From NCBI GenBank assembly GCA_021927905.1, contig BLLK01000047.1, positions 2,852,001-2,916,000 on the forward strand: DNA of 64,000 nucleotides, in the 5' to 3' direction. The position numbers and the translations under genes were made by a program. The notes beneath the pieces are model-generated. The model did not search any database and was not told the DNA's origin. It saw only the letters and a program-made list of their open reading frames with translations. How positions within the stretch are numbered: position 1 is the first letter of the stretch; each line of letters starts with the position of its first letter. Shown here piece after piece: positions 1 to 9,123 of this stretch. The stretch comes from Chaetoceros tenuissimus. Its lineage: Eukaryota; Bacillariophyta; Thalassiosirophyceae; Chaetocerotales; Chaetocerotaceae.

Positions 1-154
1 TAAAATACGGGTTGCTTGCGTCATCATGAGGCTACTTGGTTGTCAGCACTGACTTGTTTTTTGTTTTGTCTGTTGCATCAGTTCATTCGATGAAGATATA
101 ATACATACATATCATAACAAAGTTACGAAGATAAACATATATTAATTGTCTATC

Positions 155-597
155 ATGATTGGATTCAGTCGTACAGTTGCATTACTCGCTTTTGTAGGAA
201 ACGCTGCAGCATTTGCGCCATCAATGAACACGCAAGCTATCGCCAAGCAGACTCAATTGCAAATGGGACTATTTGACTTCTTTTTGAGTGAAGAGGAGAG
301 AGAGAATCTAAGAAAGCAAGAGGAGGCTAAGAAAGCAGAAGAAGAAGAGGCTCTTCGACTCATGATGGAGCGTAGAAGGTACGTAATTTTCTATTCTTCT
401 ACAGAATCTTGTACTTGCTTTTATAGAAGCTTATATATCATATCTCATCCTATCCATTTGGTACTCATTGTAGAAACCCAGAGAAAATGGAGGAGTATGA
501 AGCAAAGGTTGTTGTACGCCGCGATAATTATAAGAAAATGAAGACAAGACTTGAGGAACAGCAAAATGAAATTTACGTTGATGATGAGGACAACTAA
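155..597 (+). CDS. Small plastid-targeted coiled-coil protein
   Basis: Two exons, 155-378 and 474-597, joined across a 95-nt GT..AG intron give 115 residues. I start at the ATG at 155; the open frame runs upstream only to a TTG. The N-terminus is a hydrophobic signal peptide ending in AAAFAPS, the ASAFAP-type motif that stramenopiles use to enter the four-membrane plastid. The mature part is short, highly charged and probably helical: an EEERENLRKQEEAKKAEEEE stretch, then a Lys/Glu-rich segment ending EIYVDDEDN. No catalytic motif is visible. I do not recognise the family. Plastid targeting is well supported; the function is unknown. Confidence 0.8.
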
Positions 598-1022
598 ATC
601 CTCTGAGAGAATAAACAACATATTAATTATCATCCATATACCAGCATCAGATAGAAAGCTATGGTTACTGAATTGGTATATTTCTTTCTCCCAGTCTTAA
701 AGTTCGAGACTCGTCTCTCTTATAAATAAATATGTACGTACCTATTATAAAAACAATCATCTATGAAAGGAAACCTTCCTTACAAAGAATCAATTCCATT
801 GCAAAAGTTCAAAATATGTTTCAGCGAAATACAAGCAGTAAGCATTTGGCAATTGCACCTTTTTTAAATAATAAAATGAGGCAGTTTACAGAAAAATAGG
901 AAATACATAAGGACTTAAAAAAAAAACAAAGACAGCACGAACAAAGTACCTGGTGCTCTACTCTAACTAGGATAGACCAATTGAAGCTAGCTACGTGACA
1001 TCAGAATAGAGTGACGGCAAAA
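598..1022. other. Intergenic region before the PNP gene
   Basis: A 425-base AT-rich stretch between two plus-strand genes. It should hold the 3' end of the first transcript and the promoter of the nucleoside phosphorylase. One GTACGTAC palindrome lies at 734-741. I see no RNA gene or coding exon. Confidence 0.6.
734..741. promoter_or_regulatory. GTACGTAC palindrome upstream of PNP
   Basis: Perfect 8-bp palindrome about 290 bases before the first ATG of the nucleoside phosphorylase. One of ten copies in the window, all of which I found outside coding sequence. Confidence 0.3.
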
Positions 1023-2222
1023 ATGATTGTACTTAAGCCCCGGAATTTTTTCGTCTCACGTTTGTTTGTTCTTTTGGCATCATTGAAGTTCCTTCGATGC
1101 ATTTTCATATCTTCCCCTAAACCTTTGATGCTTGAAGACTTCACACAATTTGTAATTAAAGTAGAACGAATCATGACATCAGAAGAAATCTTTCAATCCT
1201 ATCGCTCAGCGGCTTCACATCTTTTGACGGTGTTGGAATCTAAAGGAGTGCCTTCCCCCCAAATTGGTATCATTTGCGGTTCAGGTCTTTCTGAGCTTTC
1301 CAAAACTCTCACATCTACTGTTACTGTAAAGTATGGGGACATCCCAGGGTTTCCAAGTGAAACTGGTGTAGTTGGTCACAAAGGGGAGGTAGTATTTGGT
1401 CTTTTAGATGGAACGCCAGCTATGTGCTTTAGAGGTCGATTTCACAGCTATGAGGGATATGACATGAACACAGTTGCTTTACCAGCTAGAGTAATGCGTT
1501 GCATGGGAGTGAAGCTAATGATTGTCACAAATGCAGCGGGAGGAATTAATAGAGATTATAATGTCGGAGATATTGTGTCTGTGCAGGATTATTTTGCACT
1601 TCCTATGCTTGCTGGAAAAAATCCCCTTGTTGGTCATAATGATCCGGAGTTAGGGCCTAGATTTCCACCGACTTCAAATGCTTTTGATAATTCACTACAG
1701 GAAATTGTGATGAGCTCAGCAAAGAAACTTGATATGAGCAGCTTCATGAGAGAGAATGGAACTTATTGTTTCGTCTCTGGACCCATGTATGAAAGTAAAG
1801 CAGAATGCAAATTTTTGAGACAAATTGGTGGAGATTGTGTAGGAATGAGTACTGTGCCTGAGATTGTAGCTGCTCATCACTCTGGTATGAAGGTCATTTG
1901 TTTATCACTCATCACGAATAAAGTCGTAGTTGATGGGACTGAAGGGCCTCCTGCATCCCATGAAGAAGTTCTAGAAGCTGTCAACATGAGATCTTTGCAG
2001 ATGCAAGGACTAGTTACTGAAATCGCAAAAGCAATGAAGGAAAATGGCACCCTAGATAATATGGAGCAATTGTCTTCCATTGATTTGAAACGTTACGAAA
2101 AGAAAAAGGGTTGTAAGACTTGCATGTGTCCATACACCTTGGTTACTAGTATCCCTTTTCATTGCTACTTGATGGGTTTCTCTGCAATGGCTGTTGGAGC
2201 TTTATTGGCCAAGAAGAGATGA
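1023..2222 (+). CDS. PNP: Purine nucleoside phosphorylase with hydrophobic C-terminal tail
   Basis: Single exon. It cleaves purine (deoxy)nucleosides with phosphate to the free base and (deoxy)ribose-1-phosphate, a purine salvage step. It matches the trimeric animal-type family closely: phosphate-site Ser in CGSGLSEL, His in VVGHKG, Arg/His/Tyr in GRFHSYEGY, VTNAAGG, the base-binding Glu in MYESKAEC, MSTVPE, and the Asn of LITNKV that marks inosine/guanosine preference. The first ATG at 1023 gives 399 residues with a hydrophobic N-terminus; the ATG at 1173 (MTSEEIFQ, 349 residues) matches the usual family start, so the extension may be a targeting sequence or 5' UTR. After the catalytic domain there is a Cys-containing linker and a hydrophobic stretch of about 20 residues ending ALLAKKR, which looks like a tail anchor. 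Confidence 0.93.
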   Translation: MIVLKPRNFFVSRLFVLLASLKFLRCIFISSPKPLMLEDFTQFVIKVERIMTSEEIFQSYRSAASHLLTVLESKGVPSPQIGIICGSGLSELSKTLTSTVTVKYGDIPGFPSETGVVGHKGEVVFGLLDGTPAMCFRGRFHSYEGYDMNTVALPARVMRCMGVKLMIVTNAAGGINRDYNVGDIVSVQDYFALPMLAGKNPLVGHNDPELGPRFPPTSNAFDNSLQEIVMSSAKKLDMSSFMRENGTYCFVSGPMYESKAECKFLRQIGGDCVGMSTVPEIVAAHHSGMKVICLSLITNKVVVDGTEGPPASHEEVLEAVNMRSLQMQGLVTEIAKAMKENGTLDNMEQLSSIDLKRYEKKKGCKTCMCPYTLVTSIPFHCYLMGFSAMAVGALLAKKR

Positions 2223-2415
2223 GCATATGAGCACACTGACATCGCTATTATTGCTTTCCTAGAGCAAAATTTTACTGAATCATATTCAATACAACATGAA
2301 CATAAACCTGAATGGATATGTAAATAATTTTTAGAAAAAATTTGATTCTTAATTTTTTGTACTATTTACTAGCCCACTTTAAATCTAAGTAAAACACTTG
2401 ATTCACTCAAAGTTT

Positions 2416-3498
2416 CTATCTATGCAAGTATTCAAATTCAAAGGCAACTACTGTGGCATCATCTATGCGTACTTCTAGGCTGAGACCAGCTTGCCATCTT
2501 GTTCTTGCTTCTTCTACCAGCAACTCGCATCCTTCTTCCAGCGTACATCCGCGTTGAATACAAGCACCCAGAAAATCATTTACTTCCTCATTTTTCATAA
2601 CGTCGAATATACCGTCAGATGCAATGATGATTCTAATTCTAAAGTTCTCATTAGCTGACTCTTCTAAAAACTTTGCACATTCTTTTTGTAAATGAAACTC
2701 TGTCACCACCGGTGTTGCTAGGACGCCCGCTCTCATCATGACTGAATCTCCAAGTGCTCTCGTCATTGCTATTCCCACAGGGCCATACCATACGTTTCCA
2801 GATCCATCAATTCTTCCATCTGCATTTTCTATCCTATCTCGCTCTTCATCCAATTTTGTTGTTGTTTCAGTAGTCAACGCAAATACTTTTTTCTTCAAGG
2901 AGTCCAAAGTTTCAATAACCATTATTGCTCTTGAATCCCCTACATTTGCGGCGTGTATTATACCTGATTTAATATCCACGACGGTACAAGCACAGGTCGT
3001 CCCAGATCTTGCAGCAGGTACAGTTTCATTCATTCTCGCTTCATAATGTGCATCTTCAAATGAACGCACGAGAACATTTTCAATATCATCATCCATAGTC
3101 TCAGATATCAAGTTGGACTTTAAAAGAGATGGTAGCTTCCATTGTAAGAATTCATTCAATACGTGGCCTTTCTTCCCATGTCCATCTAGAACTGCACCGC
3201 ACAAATATCGTGGGTTATTGGATCCATCATCTAATTCAAAGTAGAAAGATGCATCCTGATTTACTTTCCCTGCCGAGTCTGGATCTACTCCAACATGTGT
3301 GGCAGAAGCTGACCTAATATTTGTGATCTCAGCATGAAAATCATTCACCTTTGCTAGCCGATTATCTGTGGTAGAGATATTGATATTGGACTGTCTATTA
3401 CTGCTATGAGGTGCGAATGAAGAAACGAAATCATTTTTTTGCAGTAGTAGAAACAATGTAGTAATCCTGAAGATCGCTGGAAATATTTGCATTTTCAT
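2416..3498 (-). CDS. Plastid-targeted PP2C-type protein phosphatase
   Basis: Single exon, 360 residues, starting at the ATG at 3498 (an upstream in-frame TTG is ignored). The first 35 residues form a hydrophobic signal peptide ending VSSFAPHSS, an ASAFAP-type plastid signal. The rest is a PPM/PP2C serine/threonine phosphatase domain. Metal-binding and structural motifs appear in order: KVNQDASF, VLDGHGKKGH, SGTTC, ANVGDSRA, MTRALGDS, IIASDGIFDV and the final DDATVV. All Mn/Mg-binding Asp positions are present, so it should be active. It shares a divergent promoter of about 370 bases with the NSE3 gene. Substrates cannot be told; regulation of stromal phosphoproteins is a guess from location only. 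Confidence 0.9.
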   Translation of the reverse strand: MKMQIFPAIFRITTLFLLLQKNDFVSSFAPHSSNRQSNINISTTDNRLAKVNDFHAEITNIRSASATHVGVDPDSAGKVNQDASFYFELDDGSNNPRYLCGAVLDGHGKKGHVLNEFLQWKLPSLLKSNLISETMDDDIENVLVRSFEDAHYEARMNETVPAARSGTTCACTVVDIKSGIIHAANVGDSRAIMVIETLDSLKKKVFALTTETTTKLDEERDRIENADGRIDGSGNVWYGPVGIAMTRALGDSVMMRAGVLATPVVTEFHLQKECAKFLEESANENFRIRIIIASDGIFDVMKNEEVNDFLGACIQRGCTLEEGCELLVEEARTRWQAGLSLEVRIDDATVVAFEFEYLHR

Positions 3499-3866
3499 AG
3501 CTTCGTCCAATTTCAGACCGATTCCTAATTTTGTTGCTGTTGCGTTATTGATTCTTTATCGGTAAGTAGTCCATTTTATAAGGTACTAGACTCCTCATTT
3601 TGCAGTTGCAAAAAGTACCCACATAAACTTAACTTTCATCTTTCCAATGCGAGGGGGGAAACGGGGAAACGAAAAAAATCTTTGGCTAAAATTGCGATGC
3701 TACAATTGCCCTGACAAGTGTCAATGCATTTAGGCCAAAAATGAAATAGAGAGGGCGGGAAGGGAACGAGTGAACACGATGATGTGAAAATGAAGGAGAG
3801 TAGATCATACCTTTTACGCCTACCTGAAACTTACTCTCATAGATCATAAATCAAAGAAACACAACA
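3499..3866. other. Divergent promoter region, PP2C / NSE3
   Basis: 368 bases between two outward-facing start codons, AT-rich with a short G-rich patch near 3652-3670. It must contain both promoters. No further gene or RNA is visible. Confidence 0.6.
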
Positions 3867-4856
3867 ATGTTTTCACAAGAGCTACCATCAAGCGTTACTC
3901 CAATGGAGAGCGACGAAGAAATTGCACCAAGCAATAGTATGTGTTTCTCACAATGCCTACCAGACACTGGAACTCAAATCATTGATGCCAGACCTACAGA
4001 GGCAAAACGACTCCAAGAATTAGATGCTATTTCACGACAGAATCTCGTCACAAGTGTTTCGAGACATATGCTTTTCAAAGCTTTATCGGGTGAACCAATT
4101 GATAGAACCAAACTCAACAAGGAGGCGTTTCCATCCAACCTTACAAGTGAACGTGTTGTCAATGCTGTTGTGAAAGAAGCAACTCTTCGTATGGAAAATG
4201 TACTTGGTTTCACTGTTCAAAGGCCTCATGACTTTGTACTCAAGAACAAACAAATGCCCGCTAAATTCAAAGATAGGCTCTACATTGTCAATAAAATCAA
4301 GGATGATGACATGGGTAATCACTCAAAGTCTATTCATAGCATTCATATTGATAGTCAGGTTGAAAAGGGGCTTTTGATGCTCGTACTCTCATTCATCTAT
4401 TGTAAGGGGGAAGTAAAGGATCACATGAGATGGCTCGAGGCAGGTGTACTCTATCGTTTGTTGCACTCTATTGATGAGAACATTCCTGCAGTACCACAAG
4501 CAGGAAAGCATTCACATGGAGGAAACATATCGACAATGTCTATACTAAGTGCTGATGCCACGGACGCATCTGCGGGCAGTGCCAGTTTGACTCCAGATGT
4601 TGACATCGCCTTGGAAAAGTTTGTGCATATGGATTATCTTGTCAAGAAGAAGTTTGAGAGAGGAGGCGATGTTCTCCAAGACGATGTTTTCTCATATGCT
4701 ATTGGGCCAAAAGCATACTTGGAAGTAGGGAGGAAACAGATCATTCATTTCTGTGCACAAGTGCTAGATCAGGCTCCTGATCCTACTATGCTTCATGAAA
4801 TTGAAGAGGAAGAAGAACAGGAGCAAGAACAAGTAAATGAGGAAATGCAGGAATGA
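3867..4856 (+). CDS. NSE3: SMC5-SMC6 complex subunit NSE3 (MAGE domain)
   Basis: Single exon, 329 residues. The region from about residue 55 to 310 reads as a MAGE homology domain: tandem winged-helix segments (LVTSVSRHMLFKAL, then AVVKEATLRMENVLGFTV), the hallmark hydrophobic GLLMLVLSFIYCKGEV, a helix with RWLEAGVLYRLL, then FVHMDYLVKKKF and IGPKAYLEVGRKQIIHFC. In other eukaryotes NSE3 pairs with the RING protein NSE1 and the kleisin NSE4 in the SMC5/6 complex, which acts in DNA repair and replication-fork stability. The N-terminal 50 residues and the Glu-rich C-terminus look disordered. Single-MAGE organisms normally have only NSE3, so the orthology call is fairly safe. Confidence 0.85.
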   Translation: MFSQELPSSVTPMESDEEIAPSNSMCFSQCLPDTGTQIIDARPTEAKRLQELDAISRQNLVTSVSRHMLFKALSGEPIDRTKLNKEAFPSNLTSERVVNAVVKEATLRMENVLGFTVQRPHDFVLKNKQMPAKFKDRLYIVNKIKDDDMGNHSKSIHSIHIDSQVEKGLLMLVLSFIYCKGEVKDHMRWLEAGVLYRLLHSIDENIPAVPQAGKHSHGGNISTMSILSADATDASAGSASLTPDVDIALEKFVHMDYLVKKKFERGGDVLQDDVFSYAIGPKAYLEVGRKQIIHFCAQVLDQAPDPTMLHEIEEEEEQEQEQVNEEMQE

Positions 4857-4952
4857 GAAGTGAGTGTTGGCATTTTGCACCTGAATCCATACTTTTGAGA
4901 AACAAATAGGGACATTAGACGTAATTGTTATATTAGTTGCGTTTTTATAAAC

Positions 4953-6488
4953 TCAAGAGACTACTGATAATGATTTCTTCACCATTTCTTCTGCATGTTC
5001 CAAGAAGGAATTTTCTTGACATTGTACTATGCTCTTGGAGATACAATCCATCCATTTCAAATAAGCATTGCGACTGCTTGCTCGAAAAGTGTGAATTTCT
5101 CCTTCTTTTGTGATCATTTGAAATGTATTGGGAATACCTGCTACTGGGGAGTTACTGTCCATCGCTTCGATTAAATAGGTCCCATCTAAATAAATCACTC
5201 CATGTGTTCCGACTGATCTCGTAGCCATTATGTTATTGCCATTTGATGAAGACATCGAAGAGCTCCTATTACCATACTCATCTTCATTGAGAAGAAGAAG
5301 ATCGTACAAGTATTCATTCTTTACTCTATACACAAACCAAAATTGTTGGGCACTTGGTAGAACACAATGTACCCGTTTCCAAACATTTTCATCTCGTTTA
5401 CTTTGTTTCAGTAGGTAGCCAGTAATACAATCATTTCCAGAAGATACTTCAAGAGCTGAAAGAGTTGCTAGAAGGTTTCGTTCCTTCATCAAACGTTTCT
5501 GTTCATTTGAAAGCTGTAACGCACGCAACATTTTCTCATTATTATTCTGTATATAGGTCGAAGCTACTTCGTCTTTCCACGATGGCTGCTTCTCCGTTTT
5601 TGTATTTGATTCCTGTTCAACCATACTTTTTTGGAGGTTTGTATTGCTTTCTTGGCAATCCTCCGAGTCATCCTCGACGTCAGTACAATAGCCTTCTATA
5701 TCAATTGTTGCATTTGAAACACCACTATTATGACAGGGCATAAAGAATAATCTTATAACTGGTGGCTTTCTGAATCTTGGTTTACTTGAAGTAGGTTTAG
5801 ATGATGTTATTGATTCATTCTCTGTAGATGCAGCTTGCCATGACCCATAGACTGCAAGTGCTTCCTCTTGTATTTTTTGTATTCTTTGATACAGTTCATC
5901 TTTGACAATAAGAGGGTTGTCATCTGGCGATAATGTTTGGAACAAATTAAAGGCTTCTGAACCTTGATTTAATTGCAAATGTGCCGCATAGTTCATATCA
6001 TCATTCATGTTTATGTTGCCGGCAATAGGAGCTATGGGTCTCTCATGCTCAAATCTAATAAACCCTTTTGGTAGAAAACAGCTAGCAACTATCACTATTG
6101 TGTCGTATTTCAGTGGATCATGTGGTCGTTTTTGTACATGTTTTTCACTCGATCTCTGCCTCTGTAAAACAGCAGCAATTTTGTCAAGTTTTGAAGTAGA
6201 CCCCGACGGAGTTAGGCTACCTCTTTCGTCACTATTTTTCAAATTGTTTTGCGCAGGTAAAGGAGGTAGACCAAATTTTTGTCTCAAAAGATTCGTGACA
6301 TCTTCAGTTCTTGCAGATGAAGTGAGACGAACCGCCGCAGATGTGATATTCACCGATGTTTCATGATGTTGCTGCCCAGATTTTATAGTAATTTGGGTGA
6401 CGTGATCTGGTTGACTAATAATTTGTTGAAGATAAACCCTGTGCGATTCTTGCCTTCGTGGTGACAACGATATACTAGATGAATTCAT
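4953..6488 (-). CDS. PH-domain protein of unknown function
   Basis: Single exon, 511 residues from the ATG at 6488; the frame extends upstream only to a TTG. The C-terminal 120 residues form a pleckstrin homology domain: GYLLKQSKRDENVWKRVHCVL, a loop with a Ser-rich insert, then GVIYLDGTYLIEAM, FQMITKEGEIHTFRAS and the Trp-containing final helix AYLKWMDCIS. PH domains bind phosphoinositides or proteins at membranes. The N-terminal part is low-complexity with one more ordered block (KYDTIVIVASCFLPKGFIRF to GSWQ) that I cannot assign. It ends convergently with NSE3, about 100 bases apart. Confidence 0.85.
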   Translation of the reverse strand: MNSSSISLSPRRQESHRVYLQQIISQPDHVTQITIKSGQQHHETSVNITSAAVRLTSSARTEDVTNLLRQKFGLPPLPAQNNLKNSDERGSLTPSGSTSKLDKIAAVLQRQRSSEKHVQKRPHDPLKYDTIVIVASCFLPKGFIRFEHERPIAPIAGNINMNDDMNYAAHLQLNQGSEAFNLFQTLSPDDNPLIVKDELYQRIQKIQEEALAVYGSWQAASTENESITSSKPTSSKPRFRKPPVIRLFFMPCHNSGVSNATIDIEGYCTDVEDDSEDCQESNTNLQKSMVEQESNTKTEKQPSWKDEVASTYIQNNNEKMLRALQLSNEQKRLMKERNLLATLSALEVSSGNDCITGYLLKQSKRDENVWKRVHCVLPSAQQFWFVYRVKNEYLYDLLLLNEDEYGNRSSSMSSSNGNNIMATRSVGTHGVIYLDGTYLIEAMDSNSPVAGIPNTFQMITKEGEIHTFRASSRNAYLKWMDCISKSIVQCQENSFLEHAEEMVKKSLSVVS

Positions 6489-7369
6489 GGTATCCGTATG
6501 TATCAAGCCTAATAGTTATCCTCTTTTCAAGATTTCATGAGTTGTATTCGCATTAGATAGAAGAGAGGGTGAAGTAAAAACAAAATAAACTAGTCCGGTC
6601 ATTTTCGTTCGTCCGCCCATGCGCTATCTCGCTAGCTATGTATTTCATCCTTCCCCTCTCTAGCTAGTTACATATTTCCGCTTCTTGTTGAATGTATTTG
6701 ATGAAAAATTTGAATGCTTTCTTCAATACCTACGTAGGTATATTCAACTGTTTGAAATGAAATATTATTTAAAGGTACTTGTCGTAGTTACAGATTTTTA
6801 TACACATATTCATACTAATAAGAAACAGACAAGCTGTTAGAGAAGTTCCTTATCGTATCAAAGTTGTCCAAGTGAAAATGCACGACTGTTGATCTAGAGC
6901 AGACTTCGCTCATCTTGTAAATAGTCAAGCGATCCTGGATGAGACAAACAACGGCGCAGCATCCTTCAATCACTTCCATGTTATGCCAAAAGACTGATCC
7001 ATCTTTCTCATCATCGACTTTTCTTCCAGTGTATCTATCTTTCAACTCATTTTTCTTACAAATCCTATTCTTGGGCAACTAAGACAAGAAGTTCAGTTGT
7101 CACTTCACAATTATCAAACATCAAAACATCAAAACAGCAGCTGAGAAGGGTGAAGGCTGGTGAAAGAAGAAGCGAAGTCCAAGTTTGTGCAGTTGTGAGT
7201 AGAGATGGTCGTGTAAAAGTACTTTTATGTTTATTCTTGTTTCATCACTTATGTAAAAATTCGTATATGGTAACTAAAATAGTTCAAATACTAGGCTTCC
7301 CATTGGCCCTAGCTGCTCTTTTCACGGCGGGTTCGCTATTCTGAATTAGTTCGAAGAGGTTCCATCATT
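6489..7369. other. Gene-poor interval
   Basis: An 881-base interval between divergently transcribed genes. It holds only short frames. One of 87 codons on the minus strand (6815-7078) has no ATG near its beginning and no recognisable product; a possible splice acceptor sits just before it. A CCTACGTAGG palindrome is at about 6731. I cannot support a gene here. Confidence 0.45.
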
Positions 7370-8257
7370 ATGCAAGTATTTTGTATTTATATTTATTTGC
7401 AAATAACAATGGAAAATCAGACTCGTCAACTCACCAATTCAAATCTAGAAGCAACACCTCTACAGAATCATGCCTTCCATCTATTGAACCTTATGGATAG
7501 AACTGATGAGAGTAGAATGGCTTTGGATCGCTTCAAAACCGAAAAAGAAGGATTATTCAAGCGGTTCGAAGAAGCATCTGGAAGAAAACGGATTGTTTCT
7601 CCGCGCTTTAGCTTTTCTTCAGAGTACTATGTCAGTGGCCGTAGCAACCTGATGAGACCTAACTGTTTGAGGCATAAGTCTCTTGATCAAAGTAGTGAAG
7701 GAAACTTCAGTAAATTTACGAGTACTCCTGTAGTCAACACCAATCATCCAAGAATTGGACAGAAACCTTTCAACCCGAACCCCTATAACAAACTCTCTCA
7801 TTACCATCCAAGTTCAAGCAATAACAACATTGATAATCACTCTAGCAGTTGGTCTAGTAGTAGTAGTAGTGGCAAGAACAAAAGAAAGGCTACACCTTTG
7901 GTAACTCCAGAAGTAAGTCCTTCCCCTCCATCAAAGAGAATCAAACGTTTGATGAGAGATGGCTACAGAGGCTACCACGTGTCTAACGTTCAAGAGAAGA
8001 GTAGTGAAACCAATCATTCCCGCAATCATGTCATGAAAATTAAGTCCCCTATTTCTAATTGCTGCCGTTGTAATTGTGGTAACAAACCAGAAAGAGAAAA
8101 CAAGAAAAAAGTTGAGGATTCTTTCCCTACTTCCATTCCAACACTTGATAGTTTTGATCTATGCTATGAAGATGACGACATCTCAATATGGTCATTTGAC
8201 GAAACCCACTCGCCAGGTTATGCTCGAAACTCTCTATCATTTTATGTCGAAGACTAG
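7370..8257 (+). CDS. Unrecognised Ser-rich, probably nuclear protein
   Basis: Single open frame of 295 residues from the ATG at 7370; a second ATG at 7409 (MENQTRQL) has a better context and may be the true start. The first 70 residues are helical and charged (ALDRFKTEKEGLFKRFEEA), followed by a disordered Ser/Asn-rich region with a homopolymeric serine run. Basic clusters GKNKRKA and SKRIKRLMR could be nuclear localisation signals. A Cys cluster CCRCNCG lies near residue 230, and the C-terminus is acidic. No known domain. It is followed 94 bases later by another plus-strand frame of the same character; the two could be exons of one gene, but no convincing splice pair joins them. Confidence 0.6.
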   Translation: MQVFCIYIYLQITMENQTRQLTNSNLEATPLQNHAFHLLNLMDRTDESRMALDRFKTEKEGLFKRFEEASGRKRIVSPRFSFSSEYYVSGRSNLMRPNCLRHKSLDQSSEGNFSKFTSTPVVNTNHPRIGQKPFNPNPYNKLSHYHPSSSNNNIDNHSSSWSSSSSSGKNKRKATPLVTPEVSPSPPSKRIKRLMRDGYRGYHVSNVQEKSSETNHSRNHVMKIKSPISNCCRCNCGNKPERENKKKVEDSFPTSIPTLDSFDLCYEDDDISIWSFDETHSPGYARNSLSFYVED

Positions 8258-8351
8258 TAGATCTACTCTAATATTTAGAGTTTTGTATTCTTTTCATTCT
8301 CAAGTCCATAATTACGTCTATGTAATCATTCATTTTTTTACTTTTTGAAAA

Positions 8352-8963
8352 ATGCTACAAATATTTGATTTTTCGGAATTAAAAAGAATCAACCAGATGC
8401 AAGACATAGTAACATTGAAGAAGAGTCTAAACGCAGAAAAAGAAATCTTCCATAGAATGGAAGACCTGCGGCATCAAATCGCCACTTTAAATGAAGAGTT
8501 GGAAAGTTTACATTTGAGTTACAACCGCCTACGGAAAATGACTGCACAAATTCAGTCTTCTGTTGAATTATTAGAGAAGCAAAGAACTGAAAAGACCAAC
8601 ACGGTTAGTTTACCTCCACCTTCTCTTGAACAGGAGGAAAATGTTGATTGCCAATCAATATTAACTGGATTTACTGGAATTAGCGAATTTTCCCTGAAGC
8701 CATGTGCGAATTTACTAGGAGCGAGCTTCAAAATACAAACTCCTGGTCCCAAGAAACTGGTTACTGATGACTTCAATTACTCAGATCTCTATGCGCTTGA
8801 AAACTCTTCGTCGAGAATTCGGCTAGAGTCATACGATAAATTTTGTTCTGATCGACAGACGGAGAGACTAGTAGAAGAAACTCTGTTTAAAAAGCCCTAT
8901 AGTTTCAAACAGAAACTTGCCCAAACAAAGAGACGAATCAAAAAATTCTTGAAAAGAAAGTGA
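8352..8963 (+). CDS. Unrecognised coiled-coil protein
   Basis: Open frame of 203 residues from the ATG at 8352. Residues 10-85 form a strongly predicted coiled coil with heptad-spaced Leu/Ile (LRHQIATLNEELESLHL). The middle is disordered and the C-terminus very basic (KRRIKKFLKRK). No catalytic motif. Its proximity and same orientation to the preceding frame suggest a shared transcript or related role, but this is not shown. Confidence 0.55.
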   Translation: MLQIFDFSELKRINQMQDIVTLKKSLNAEKEIFHRMEDLRHQIATLNEELESLHLSYNRLRKMTAQIQSSVELLEKQRTEKTNTVSLPPPSLEQEENVDCQSILTGFTGISEFSLKPCANLLGASFKIQTPGPKKLVTDDFNYSDLYALENSSSRIRLESYDKFCSDRQTERLVEETLFKKPYSFKQKLAQTKRRIKKFLKRK

Positions 8964-8970
8964 ACAGCAG

Positions 8971-9085
8971 AAATGGTTATGAGTAAAGTTTTGTTGTCAA
9001 TTTACGCCAAATCATCAAGAAACTGAGAGCAAAAAGGTTACGAGTAAAGTTTTGACGTTATTTTACGTCAAATCATACTCCGCAG
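8971..9085. repeat. Imperfect tandem duplication, 61-bp period
   Basis: Two adjacent similar blocks. GGTTATGAGTAAAGTTTTG at 8975 recurs with one change at 9036, followed in both by a TTTACG(C/T)CAAATCAT segment. The similarity covers about 40 bases of each 61-base unit. It lies between convergent gene ends. Confidence 0.6.
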
Positions 9086-9123
9086 TTGTAAAACTTAGTT
9101 TCGAATATACCACCAACGATTTC

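Noticed and set aside
6815-7078. 87-codon minus-strand frame
   Set aside because: It begins with TTG, shows no recognisable domain and no clear partner exon.
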